Source: Cladopsammia gracilis
Lineage: Eukaryota; Cnidaria; Anthozoa; Scleractinia; Dendrophylliidae
Assembly (NCBI GenBank): GCA_022457155.1
Contig: JAJGOT010000275.1
Span: forward strand, 1,087,049-1,151,048
Direction of reading: 5' to 3'
DNA length: 64,000 nucleotides
Shown here: positions 1 through 11,016 of the stretch, piece after piece
Layout of the letters: each line of letters begins with the position of its first letter
Numbering within the stretch: position 1 is the first letter of the stretch
Notes under the pieces: generated by a model
What the model saw: the letters and a program-made list of their open reading frames with translations, nothing else
The model's database searches: none
Told to the model about the DNA's origin: nothing
Made by a program: the position numbers and the translations under genes

Positions 1-1626
1 ACCAACTCAATCTAATTAATGTAAATAAAAAAAATAAATTTTATTCGATCTTTAAAAGTGAAACGAAATACTCCGATTTAATTAACCATATCCTGAACAT
101 AGAAAAATTACTTTTAAATTCAGGATAGGAAATCATACCTTAAGAATTGAAAATGGTCGAATTACAACCCCTAAAACTCCTGAACACCTTTAGTTAGAAT
201 TTGCACCCACTGTACACTTAATTCAGTTGAAGTTTATTTCACTGTATGCACTGTATGTTATATGATGAGCTACGAAATACCTTTTTTGACAAAATTATTA
301 AACAAAATAGATTTGGATTATTTCTGATCGCTTTTACAAGCACTTATTGAAAAGTTCTATATTTGTTTGTCAACCTACAAGGAAACTGAAAGCACTAGTT
401 CGTTAAAACCTATTGTTGTTTAATTTAGTCAGTCTCTTATATAACTTGCAAATGGGGTAAATTAACCGAGGACATTTTTAACTAAAGGGACACTGTCCCG
501 ACAGAAATATCGTGTTTTCATGATTATGGCCAGGAGCTTGCTTCAGCTTGCTTTATCATCCGAAAATAGGAAGAAAAAATAGCCAAAAGTGATGAACGCA
601 GAAAAATATGAATTAAAAAGACAAAATAACGACAAAATTCCACCAGAATCGAATCGAAACTTTGAATATTTCTTTTCTCCAAACTAGTGCTTCTGTTTTT
701 CTCCTTGAATCTTTTAATCCAATTTAGTTGTATATTTGGTGACATTTGGCCGGATATAACATGGAAATTAACAAACACGTTATTTCAACAAAACTTCATT
801 GTAAGCCTATTTACACGTTGCGATTTGTCGTGCCGATTTGTCGGCCCCGAGAAAAGCAAATCGGCGCGTGTAAATGGCGATCCGATGCGCGCGCGATTTC
901 AGTCCGACATGTCGGCCGATTCGGAAAAAATCTGTGATCGCTTCACAGATTTTCGCGTGTCGGGCCCGATTTTAAGAACGAAAACGCAATCTGTACAAGA
1001 AATCACGCAAAACAAATTATATCTGCAGTATTTAAACTAACATAATAATAATTCCCGACCCCGAAAATAGAAAATCGAATTCCGATGTCGAAAACTAATT
1101 CCCGACCCCGAAATTAGAATTTTCGATATCGGAAATGGGCAGACTAATTTTGAACGGTTTTTTAAGGCATAAACAACAACCTAAACAACCTATTGGATAT
1201 CATTTGTTTTTCAAGAAGTTCTTAGCAGAAAAGTCATACGATCGCATACAACCATTCTCGGTGAGCAATGTCAGCTTACCTCAAAGTCTCTTTTCCCTTT
1301 TTTAAGACGTAGTGCTATAACAAAAAATAATACCAAATGTCCTGAAGCAACCAGTTTGACAAACCAGACTGGACAAACAAATTAAACGCATCGTAAAGGA
1401 TATTAGCCAAGCGCGCTTGATCTAGCGTGCCAAATATCTGACCACAGTCTACATTAGGTGAGATAAGATTACATTACATTACACTTTTTGACGCTCGATA
1501 CAATGAAATATATGCTGCAACATGTTCCTAAAAAAAACATAGAATTCATAATCGTACGCCTTAAAAATCATCGCTGTGAAAAAGAGATATTAAACAGTAG
1601 GAATGTTACCTAACTGAAAAAAAATT
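1..1626. other. Intergenic DNA, no supported gene
   Basis: AT-rich sequence with only short, non-conserved open frames. Two things stand out. Positions 487-560 match 53415-53490, both carrying the same 'atcgtgttttcatgattatg' core, so this is a dispersed repeat end. Positions 800-970 are unusually GC- and CpG-rich for the window and contain an imperfect inverted repeat around 'cgatttgtcg', which looks like a small non-autonomous element. Nothing else is recognised. Confidence 0.5.
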
Positions 1627-3905
1627 GTCAGGCCACAAACGTGCGCTCGCTAAACAGCTTTAAAAACATATCCTTCGACTCGTGTGTTCTGATCTATGAA
1701 TGATAGCATCTAACAAAAATGCGAGAAATTTTGCTAAAAAATAAAATGCAATAAAAATGCAACAAGAATGTCCCCACAGATTCACTAAAAAGTCTATTAA
1801 TAGTGTCTAACAAAAATCTTAGTTAACTAAATCATCAACGTATGAATATATCGCTTTGTCAGGCCACAAACATGCGCTCGCTAAACCACAGGGAGCAGAG
1901 GAGCCAAATTTGACCTTTTACGCGTTCGATCTTCGATCTTTTGTTTACGAGTCTGTTTTTCGCCCCAGCGGGACCCCGAGCGTAATCGGAGCTTTCCGTT
2001 GGGTAACCGCAGACTGCTGACTGTTGTGTTCGAGTGTTTACCCCAGCGGGACCCCAAGCGTAACCGGCACTTTCCGGGCGTAAGCTTTCCGAGCGAGGCA
2101 CGAAGTGCCGAGAAGAAAAAGAGACAAGGGAGGAAACATAGTACCACGTGATTCGTTGGATGTGGACCGCAACATACTGGTGACGGAAGTTGAAATTCCA
2201 AAAGTGACATGACGTCAATAAAACGGAAGTTAAGCCAACCGTTACTAATTCAAAATTCAAAACAACATAGCAGCTGATCGGAGCGGAGGGAGATTTAAAA
2301 TGAAACGCGTTGCGAATGAGGAAAATCTTCCTCAGCCGAAAAAAGTTAAGGTGAACGATCGCTGGAATAAATCCATCTTTATACAATGGTAAGAACTCTT
2401 TACATTCCTATTCACGGCGAGATTAAAATGCGTATTCTGCCAAGATTTCGTTTGTGGTATAAAAAAGGACAGGCTATGACGACTCCCACTCGTCGCAAAA
2501 GCGTTTTAAAAGCCTAAAGTATAAAGCTTTCCCAGTAAGGCTTCAGAGAGGATTCGCCTTTAGATCACAGTTAAGAATTTGTTCTCTTCGATGATAAAAA
2601 CCTTTTGATCTCGGCGGATTATCTCTCAGATTGATAGGAGGATTTATGCTGTCCAGAGCCGTTAGAATTATTTTATTTCTTTATGCCGTTATTCGGTGCT
2701 AGCTCTATTGGCATACATTGTGGTTTCTTTGGCTCAATTTTGTTGCAAGATAAGTACTTATCGGCTAAAGTTTGTTATCGCTTTGAGAGTGCCAGGATCG
2801 CTTAATTTCTCAGGCCGTGATTTAATGTCTAAAGTCTGCGGTGTGCAAGACTTGAGAGAAAGTGTTTCCGGCATCACGGATATAGGCGTCTTAGATCCGA
2901 CTCTCAAAAAGCCGTAGTCTATAATTTCACTGCAGTGAAATCATGAATTCTTGCAATAATTTTAAGCTCCTAAGTTAGTTCTGTAGTAGAGTAGTGTGTC
3001 TCGGTGGAGCTACAGGATACACCTCCGTTGCTTTGTAATAGCGTTTGATTTGGCATCCAACAGATAATCTGCAGCATAGTTAGTGCTGTTTTGTAAATCT
3101 CACGGATGCTAATAAATTCTTTAGTCCTTTCCTTAAGCAAGGAATGAACACAATTTAATGTCTTTAAGCAAGACTCGAGTTTCGGTTCTATGGCGAACCT
3201 CGTCAGTTGCTACCATGTTAAGGTCTCGTTGAATGATATGAAATCATTCAGTTAAAATGAAATGTCTGTCGCTTTTTAAAGGCTTTTGGTTATGCGCATA
3301 CCTCTCGTATGACGTATTTCCGTCACCAGTATGTTGCGGTCCACATCCTACGAAAGTCAACTTTGAACGCCATAAAGAGCGATCGCCGAATGGAGTGTTT
3401 AATGGATCTCTTCATCGAAATTGTTGAAAAGCTGTCCAGAGACTGTCCATATAAAACTACATGCCGAAAATCAGAACTTTTTATTGAATCAAAAGCGAGT
3501 AATCGGGGATCAAAAATACGCTCAAATATGTTTCCTCCCTTGTCTCTCTTCTTACTGCGTAACGATCTGGTGGCGCCCACAGTCAGCAGTCTGCGGTTAC
3601 CCAACGGAAAGCTCCGATTACGCTCGGGGTCCCGCTGGGGCGAAAAACAGACTCGTAAACAAAAGATCGAAGATCGAACGCGTAAAAGGTCAAATTTGGC
3701 TCCTCTGCTCCCTGTGGTAAAAGGTCAAATTTGGCTCCTCTGCTCCCTGTGGCTAAACCGCTTTCAAAAATATGCCACCCGACTCTTGTGTTCTTATCGA
3801 TAACATCTTGCTAACAAATATGCACTAGGAATGTCCCCACAAATTCACTAAAAAGTCTATTAATAGTATCTAACGCATTTTTTGCTAACAAAAATGCATA
3901 AAGAA
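1627..3905. repeat. Tandem ~235-bp duplication, second unit split by a transposon
   Basis: 1627-1857 is one unit, starting 'gtcaggccacaaac' and ending in an 'aatgtccccacagattcac' segment. A second unit starts at 1858 and its remainder resumes at 3752-3905, including 'aatgtccccacaaattcac'. The element at 1887-3751 sits inside the second unit, so the first unit serves as its empty-site reference. The copies differ by scattered substitutions. Confidence 0.7.
1887..3751. mobile_element. 1.87-kb terminal-inverted-repeat DNA element, foldback-like
   Basis: The ends are CACAGGGAGCAG and its inverse CTGCTCCCTGTG, flanked by direct GCTAAAC copies (1880-1886 and 3752-3758), a 7-bp target duplication, or 8 bp with one mismatch. 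The inverted arms are long: about 1887-2195 against 3312-3751, with the CTCGGGGTCCCGCTGGGG-type segment and the segment around 'ggatgtggaccgcaacatac' present in opposite orientations. The right tip carries a 37-bp local tandem duplication. The central loop (2196-3311) has no recognisable transposase. A short open frame begins at 2299 (MKRVANEENLPQPKKVK...), is rich in basic residues, and runs into a splice-donor-like 'ggtaagaac'. This could be a first exon of an element gene, but that is unproven. The duplication length suggests a hAT- or P-like superfamily, which I cannot settle. Confidence 0.65.
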
Positions 3906-4257
3906 TGCATGTTAGCCCACATAAACTCCTGTAAGTTAAACATTAACTTACAGGAGATAAAAACTAGCGCGAACGCCAATTCTCTACCAAATCGCACGTG
4001 GTGATGGCAACAGATGAGAGCCCGAATTCAAATGTTTGCCAATTGACCCACGTCACAGTGGCGCGTGACCATGAGTAATAGGCAAAGAATTTGAAATATC
4101 ATGTCGTTGTCGCGATAAAGAAAGTGAGGATTAACAGAACCATCCCTCAGCGATGTCCACGGTTGCATTTTGGCTTTCAGTTTGGGCTCTGTCATGTCGT
4201 TGTCGCGTTAAATGTTCTACGTAGTATCAGCCTTGCTCTATACTTTGATTGTATCTC

Positions 4258-4660
4258 TATCTTTGGCTGACTAGATCTGTTACAGATCCTACGTACACAC
4301 CGGCAGCATTTTCGTTCGCGGTCTTTTGCTTCTTATTACTCATGCGCGAAGCGGCATGAGGTAAGGTTTCGGCTCCGTTTTTACTCATGCGCGTAGCGAC
4401 ATGAGTTATAAAATGGCCTCGGTTTTTCTTCTTATTTTTCTTTTTTTTTGTGTGTGTCACGATTTTGCATGCAAATTTATGCACGGATATTTTACATTGT
4501 GCTCTTCCGGTTCATAGCTTTGCCATTTACACTTCCTGTTTAGTGACTTCCGGCTACTTTCACTTCCGGTAAAACAGCGTTACTGAAGCGTCACGACAGC
4601 GTCTCCTACAACCCTACTTACACAACTAATGTCCACGTTAGGTATATACAAGACGTAGAA
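4258..4660. repeat. Dispersed 'cacttccggt' family, copy 1
   Basis: It contains the segments 'gattttgcatgcaaattta' and 'tttagtgacttccggctac', also found at 5905-6058 and, inverted, at 61621-61793. The left part (4258-4330) also resembles 21620-21690. A 'tactcatgcgcg...catgag' inverted pair lies near 4338-4405. No coding capacity is seen, and the family is not identified. Confidence 0.7.
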
Positions 4661-4787
4661 GAATCACTGGCTTCATTGTGGTACAGCCTTCATTTACAAA
4701 ACAGTCAATAGTAAACAACCTGGTTTGCAGGAACGATGACTGAATGAAAGGATAAACTCTTCTCCATGTCGGACATCTTCTTATCAT

Positions 4788-4789
<2 letters not shown>

Positions 4790-4867
<78 letters not shown>
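4790..4867. repeat. (TA)n microsatellite
   Basis: About 77 bp of uninterrupted TA dinucleotide directly abutting the hairpin element at 4871-5060. The alternating reading frames across it are artefacts of the repeat. Confidence 0.95.
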
Positions 4868-4870
<3 letters not shown>

Positions 4871-5060
4871 ACAAATCGACCGCATTTTTCCATGGTCTAT
4901 ACTCTCATCGACCATAGAAATGACGTCATAAAATGTTCAAAACTCAAGTGGAACCACGAGCCGTTAGGCGAGTGGTTTCACTGCCAAGTTTTGAACATTT
5001 TATGGCGTCATTTCTATGGTCGATGAGAGTATAGACCATGGAAAAATGCGGTCGATTTGT
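4871..5060. mobile_element. 190-bp hairpin MITE
   Basis: Near-perfect palindrome with arms of about 78 bp. It begins ACAAATCGACCGCATTTTTC and ends with the inverse, around a short central spacer. One base differs between the arms near the 'gacgtcat/ggcgtcat' site. A partial related copy lies at 5737-5766. It sits directly after a (TA)n tract, so its target site may have been TA-rich. Confidence 0.85.
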
Positions 5061-5844
5061 TTTTTACAATAACAAACTTGAATAACTGCGAGCGCCGAGC
5101 GAATGAGGTTTGCGGAAATCATTTTAGAAAATCAAGATAAATAACGTAACACTGACAAACTGCTGCAAAATGTTTTTGCGTGGGGAATAATTAAAGCCTT
5201 AACTTTTTATGTGACGAAAAAGGCTCACACAAAAATTCTCTTCAGCTTAAATCATCGCTAGAATCTTTTAATATAAATTTTAACACAGAAAAACAAAGAG
5301 CCGTTATTCGGCAAATTTTAAAGAACCGCGCTCGGCGATAATCGCGAAATAGAGCACAATAACCTCACACAAAATCAAATATAAAATTACTAGGCACAGT
5401 TTACAAAGCTTACCTTTTTCAAATTTGAAATATCTTCGAATAATCAGATGAATCTTTGCTCCAAGTTGTTTTCGGCTCAGTTTTAGTTCTACGGCTTTCG
5501 GGCGCCGGCGACTGATTCCGTGGATTTTCCCGTGAAACTACAAGTTTTTTGTCCTTTTTGCTTCGCACTTAATTCCAGGCAAGTTTAGCTGATTGTAAAT
5601 TAAATTTAACTGACGAGAGAGCATTCTTTTCATTGAAGAATTCCAGTTTTAAGTGCATTTTTCACTGTTTGAAGAACCCGTATCGCCAAAAGTTTGACAA
5701 AACTCACCGCGTTGCGTTACCTGTTACGTCATTTTCATGGTCTATACTCTCATCGACCATAGAAATGAGCCAATCAGCGCGCGGGAATTCACACAGTTAT
5801 TGTAAAAATATATATATATACTGTATCATAAAACTTTCTTACGC

Positions 5845-6060
5845 ATGCGCATGAGTATAGGCTGCTTGCAGCCTCTTGTTCTTGTTATTTTTATTATTTT
5901 TATTTTTTGTGTCACGATTTTGCATGCAAATTTATGCACGCATATTTTAAATTGTGTACTTCCGGTTCATGTCTTCGCCATCTACATTTCCTGTTTAGTG
6001 ACTTCCGGCTACTGTCACTTCCGGTAAAAGAGCGTTACTTACGTGTCACGACAGCCCTCC
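5845..6060. repeat. Dispersed 'cacttccggt' family, copy 2
   Basis: Same order of motifs as 4340-4600: the 'gcatgcaaatttatgcacg' segment, then 'tgacttccggctac', then 'cgtgtcacgacag'. It starts near 'cgcatgcgcatgag', as the copy at 61520-61550 does in reverse. Confidence 0.7.
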
Positions 6061-6164
6061 ATTCCCGTATGAACGTATTAACGTACCAGCGTACGAACGT
6101 AACATCGTACTATGAGGGAACGATATTACTGACGTACGATCGTATTAGTAATAGTAAATGGACT

Positions 6165-6205
<41 letters not shown>

Positions 6206-6862
6206 AAATCGGCCGAGCGCGTAGCGCGAGGACAATTTGAAATTACGAGCACGATTACCCCTGAATTGTACGACACGAAGTTCAATTACTAATTAATCGC
6301 ATCAATAACCAAATTCGAGATTAAGAAGCTATGTCGACTATTTTGTACTAAAAACGTCTTGGATATTTTCTGTCAGTTTGAAAGTGGAAGGAAAACAGCA
6401 AAAACGAGCCATTCAAATGCAACTGATTGAAGCGCGCGCAACGTAGGTATCCAATTACAGCTGTCCAATTACAACTTTTTGTAATTGGACAGCTGTAATT
6501 GGACACCCACGTGACCGCGCGCCAATTACGTGAAAAATAGGCGCGCGGATGACCAATCACAATCGAGAATTTTGTTATTGATACGATTATCGTGCTAACT
6601 GCATGACTATTTCCGTATGAACGTATTAACGTACTAGCGTACGAACGTAACATCGTACTATCAGGTAACGTACGATCGCACTATCGTGCTAACTACATTA
6701 CTATTTCCGTATTAGCGTACGAACGTGACATCGTATTATGAGGTGACGATATTACTAACGTACGATCGCATTATCGTGCTAACTACATTACTATTTGCGT
6801 ATGAACGTATTAACGTACTAGCGTACGAACGTAACATCGTACTATGAGGTGACGATATTAGG
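6061..6862. repeat. Tandem 'cgtacgaacgtaac' repeats split by an inserted segment
   Basis: Units of roughly 90-95 bp contain strings of short ACGT-centred words (cgtattaacgtac, gcgtacgaacgtaac, gtacgatcgcatt). One unit lies at 6061-6145, and three more lie between 6610 and 6860. Between them is an unrelated segment (about 6146-6608) with its own palindromes. A similar style of 'cgtatg...gcgtac' words reappears at 63775-64000. Confidence 0.6.
6450..6503. repeat. Perfect short hairpin
   Basis: Two arms of about 24 bp (TCCAATTACAGCTGTCCAAT and its inverse) surround a short 'aactttttg' loop. It would fold strongly as RNA or cruciform. No function is assigned. Confidence 0.8.
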
Positions 6863-7044
6863 CCCTGTTCGCACTACAACGAAAAATGTAGTTTGGCGTT
6901 TGCAAAAAAATGGAAAATTTTGTAATCACGAAATTTTCGTTTTCGTTATCCTGTTCGCACTTAAATTTGTGAATTTTTTTGTGTTACCAAATATGACAAT
7001 CATACCAAGATCATATAAGATAAAAGTGAAAGGTAAGGGTTAGG

Positions 7045-7850
7045 TGACTTAAAGGTAAAATAAATCAAATTTTTCGATGGGAATTTATGTTGATGTCAAT
7101 TTTTGATTGACTTTTCCTTTGTGTCCCGCTTAAGTTTTAGAGACATATTTATGAAACGTGCTCAAATTAAGTCGTGTTGTTATCTTGAATTTCATCGAGG
7201 ACAGCTCTGTCTTGATGCGCTATAAATGATGTGTTTTGCTTTTAAACATAAACTAATGAAGATTTGAATAAAATTTTTTGAAAGAAGATTGTGTTGTCCG
7301 TTTTTATGTCTTTGTTCATTCATTACATAGATTGAAAAGCGATTTTATGTAAACAAAACACGACTTAGATTTTCTGTCTTCACTCGCGTCGCCTTATGCA
7401 AATATGTTTGTGTATTTTTGCAATTTTGATTTCCAAATCAGTTTCTCGGGCAATTTTTGACAAACAAAAACTGTATTTTATTCGGAAAGTAGTCGTACTG
7501 GTTATTCTAGACAGAGAAAAGTTGTTTTTGTGAACTTTTGTACGGTCTAAGGCCCGGTTCAAACGTCAAACTTCACATGTGCCGAACCTAATGCAAATGA
7601 GCAAGAACAACAGATTTTACTCATTTGAATTTAGGTTCGGCACATGTGAAGTTCGACGTTTGAACCGGGCCTCAATGTACCGTGCAGACGGTCGGGTAGT
7701 ACTGTTTTTGAGAATTGCTAAAATTGAAAAATAGCCCGGTCGTCGATCTTAATTCTTGTGCTTCCGACCTTTCATCTTGTTTCACCTTAGTTAAGCTTGT
7801 TCAAAGTGCTACGCTGTTAGGCTCAGCCTATCTATTGCACGCCGACAAAA
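7045..7850. repeat. Dispersed ~650-bp repeat, copy also at 63048-63700
   Basis: It shares many blocks in the same order with 63048-63700: 'cgatgggaatttatgttgat', 'gaaagaagattgtgttgtcc', 'caaatatgtttgtgtatttt', 'tagcccg' and 'ttcttgtgcttccgaccttt'. No long open frame. This copy is interrupted by the MITE at 7550-7672, which the other copy lacks. Confidence 0.75.
7550..7672. mobile_element. 123-bp hairpin MITE
   Basis: Inverted arms of about 40 bp start AGGCCCGGTTCAAACGTC and end with the inverse. The centre includes 'atgagcaagaacaacagatt'. The uninterrupted counterpart near 63528 reads straight through 'caatctaaatgtac', which gives an empty-site comparison. The exact target duplication is not clear. 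Confidence 0.85.
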
Positions 7851-8403
7851 ACAACTATTAACACGTTGAAATTTTCGATACAAAAACAACTCAGTTTCTA
7901 TTCTCTGACCCATTTTTTCTCATATTTTTTGTACCTCTGAACCAGGGCACGCCTTTTGTCTATCGGATCATTGAATCAGTTTTTTTAATGTGTTGTCCTG
8001 GAATTTATAGCAGGGGGAGTAGACAAATTTGAGACAGATCAAATGTAGAGCAAATGGCTTGCATTTATTTTCTTAATGTTCTTGTCAACCAAGACAGGCC
8101 CAAAGAACAACTTTTTCTCAATAAGCAAGCGATCAATCTATTCAATTAAATCACAACTGTGACAAGTTCGACAGGACACAGCGAACATATTGGGTCAAGA
8201 GACCACCAGTAACGGTGAAATTTTGGGTATATATGTAAAAAGAAAAAAAACACATTACAAATGATGACTAGCCCTTGTACACATTTTTAAAACTAGAGCT
8301 GCGGCGTTGAGGAAAGTTTAAATTAAGTGCTATCATTTTTTTTTATTTATTTTTTTTAATTAATTTTTAAATTATTACTCCCGCTCATGTAGTAAACATT
8401 ACT
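7851..8403. other. Intergenic, nothing recognised
   Basis: AT-rich, with homopolymer A and T tracts near 8245 and 8335. No conserved open frame and no recognised repeat. Confidence 0.5.
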
Positions 8404-8405
8404 TA

Positions 8406-8693
8406 CTGCGCCCTTCAATAACACGCGGAATTTGAAATTCAAATTTCCACCAACAGTTTCGTTTTACACTGCCGTCAATCATCTTAGCTTACCTCTCAGG
8501 AAACAGATCTTCACTTCAATAAGTTCAAAAGGTCACGTCCGTGCATTATGATTGGTAGATTTCGATCCATTTTATTTGTTTCTTTTTTACATGGTCCGTT
8601 GGCTTTCGTATTAATTAGGATTGACGGCAGGGAATAACGCAACCGTTGGTGAAGATTTGAATTTCAAATTCCAATTGTTATTGAAAGGCGCAG
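8406..8693. mobile_element. 288-bp MITE with TA target duplication
   Basis: Terminal inverted repeats of about 70 bp begin CTGCGCCCTTCAATAACA on the left and match the inverse of the right end (...GGCGCAG). TA dinucleotides flank both ends (8404-8405, 8694-8695). The size and TA duplication fit a Tc1/mariner- or PIF-type non-autonomous element. Confidence 0.8.
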
Positions 8694-8997
8694 TAAATTG
8701 AAAGTTCTTGTGCTAGTGTCTGTCCCGAACACATCTTCAACTGAACTCTATCCATAGCATTAAAGATATAAATACATATTCAAACAAGCAGTAGAGATCC
8801 CAGAAATGATTTTGATTTTCAATTTTCATCTTCTTATGGTTTGTACATTAAGGGACATAACCTTGCGTCAGGCAATTTTCACGCGTGCGGTAAAATCGCA
8901 AGCTACATAAGAAAATTTCAACTCTTTTGATGCTCTAGGGTTAGCGTTATTAGTGCAAATATCTTCATGTACGCGTTGCGTACCTATGTTTTGAAAA

Positions 8998-11016
8998 GAG
9001 GGTCTCAATGGGGTTAACGGTTAGTTGTAAAACAGCCCAAAATTTAATCGTTAGGCGTAAAAATTGAAAAATTTTAAAGTGTATATGACATCCCTTTTTT
9101 ATTTGCTTGATAGAATCCACATGGTGTTCTGATAAGTAAGTCGAAAAACTTTTTTCAATATCGATTTTTCTTCTCCGTGTTTTAGCATGGGCTATAGGAA
9201 AAGTTCATTTCGACTAAATTAAGTTTAATTTATCTGAAATAAACTTTTCAACTTTTTTTAAAAATTGCTCACATTTCAGTAGTCCTGTGTCTTTTCTGGT
9301 CATTTTTACCCAGTAAACAATGCATTCGATTTATAAATGAAGCGCCTGCATTCGTAAAGTCTTGGTAGCCAAGCGTTTTTTTTTTTAATCCGAGGCGCGG
9401 GCGCTAAGCATTCGGCGTTAACTCAATAAAATCCACTGGGTAGAAAACAAATCCGAATCGCCATGCGAAGCTCGTAAGACGCATTTGTGTACGGATGGTT
9501 TTTAACTTCAAATAGAGAAAGGAAAATTATCCGTCGTATGTTCACTTTCTCCACAAAACCTATAATTTTAATATCATTTGACGATGTTGTTTTGCAGGGA
9601 AAGGCAAAGAAATGTACCAAATGTAAAACGCACGTGCAGAAGAGGCATTGTGTTCGCTCATTAAACCTTTTGTTTCGTGCCATTCTCGTCGTCGTCGCGG
9701 TCGTGGTTGCTTTTAGCTCTTGCAAAAAGTTCCGTAATGAACAAACAAGTGTTTCAGCGTGGACGAAAGAGCCGAAAAGCAACAAAGCAGCAAAGAAAAC
9801 GAGGCAACAGGTCTAGATGCAGAAGAAGCCCGGCGGATTTTTAATTCTGTTCCGGCTTTAAAAATAGGGAAGAAACATCTTCCGGTGACATTTTCGTCAC
9901 AATCATCCGAGTGGGGAGAGTCGTCTTTTTGTTTTATAACTAGCAGTACTAGCAGGGGACTGGACATGACTTTTTGCTCTTACCAGCTGAGGACGAATTT
10001 CAAAAACAATTGCCATGGTCTTGTATACCCAACGATTGGCCAATAGCCCAGATCTCTTAGCAACGACCGAACCTCTTCCCACCCAGTGATTTTTATGAGT
10101 AAACACCGAACGAACCGCGCCTCGGATTCGATAAAAGCTGGCACTATTTCTGAATCGAATGCAGCGTTTTGAAAACTTTGTCTACAAAATATATGGAGAG
10201 AAAGGACACAAAAAGACACAGGTCTACTTAATGTGAGCAGTGTAAGTTTTAATTTTTTGAGATAAATTAAACTTTATTTATTCGAAATGCATTTTTCCGA
10301 TAGTCCATGGTTTTAGCTATCTAAAAACGTGAAATTTCACGTCCGGTGGGATACAATACCGCGCAGGAAGAAAGACTGGGGATAGCCGGCTGTGACGTCA
10401 ATACCAGAATGCTAGTTTCGGGTTTTCTTGGTTCCTCCGACAACACACCTTAATAGAACCATGCTTCTTCCTCAGGGCATACCAAAAAAACTGAGGAATC
10501 GAGAAACTGGCATTTTGGTATTGACGTCACAGCGGACTATCCCCAGTCTTTCTTTTTGCGCGGTATTGTACCCCACCGGAAGTGAAATTTCACGGTTTTT
10601 GACGGCTAAAATACGGAAAAGAAAAATCGATATCGAAAAACTTTTTTCGATTTTCTTATCAGAACACCATGTAGATTCCATCAAGCAAATAAAAGAAAAT
10701 CTGTCATATAGACTTTAAACGTTAGGCGTAAAAAAAAGTTAACCGTAAACAATATCTCTAGCCACGAATTGTCATTTGCTATCTCTTGTTAAGACTGTTA
10801 TGTTGTTGTGCGAGTTTGTGTCTTGTCCCAGAATCAATTTTTAACTTTTTTAAAACAATGAAACTAAATTTTAAGATTTTTGTTATAAACCGAAACGGGA
10901 AGAAATTAACCGTTAGCCGTAAAAATGCCAAAATTTTTACCGTTAACCGTTACCAAGTTCATCGTTAATAAAAAAAAAATCATAACCGTAAAAGCCACCA
11001 CCCTATTGAGACCCTC
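8998..11016. mobile_element. ~2-kb inverted-repeat DNA transposon remnant
   Basis: The ends share GAGGGTCTCAAT in inverted orientation (8998; 11016). Long inverted arms follow: 9003-9270 against 10232-10310 plus 10605-10990, with matching stretches such as 'tttgcttgatagaatc' and 'catggtgttctgataag'. Many subterminal 'gttaaccgt/gttaggcgt' words cluster near both ends. Subterminal repeats are common in DNA transposons, but no transposase can be read. Open frames around 9420-9970 overlap on both strands, and none shows a domain I recognise. The right arm is interrupted by the MITE at about 10310-10604. Confidence 0.65.
10310..10604. mobile_element. MITE nested in the right arm of the 2-kb element
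   Basis: Inverted ends carry 'aaaacgtgaaatttcac' and 'gtgaaatttcacggtttt', then 'ccggtgggatacaataccg' against 'cggtattgtaccccaccgg', then 'tgacgtcaatacca' against 'tggtattgacgtca'. The left arm of the host element is continuous at the matching point near 9180, which shows the nesting. Confidence 0.8.

Noticed and set aside
1859..3803. Frames of 109-175 codons in the arms of the TIR element
   Set aside because: Both strands and both arms give the same peptides in mirror image, so they are products of the inverted repeat rather than genes.
4638..5026. Open frames encoding long Ile-Tyr repeats
   Set aside because: They are translations of the (TA)n microsatellite and the adjoining hairpin.
9423..10219. 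Overlapping frames of 67-120 codons inside the 2-kb element
   Set aside because: No recognisable domain, overlapping on both strands. They are possibly remains of an element protein, but not supportable as a gene.
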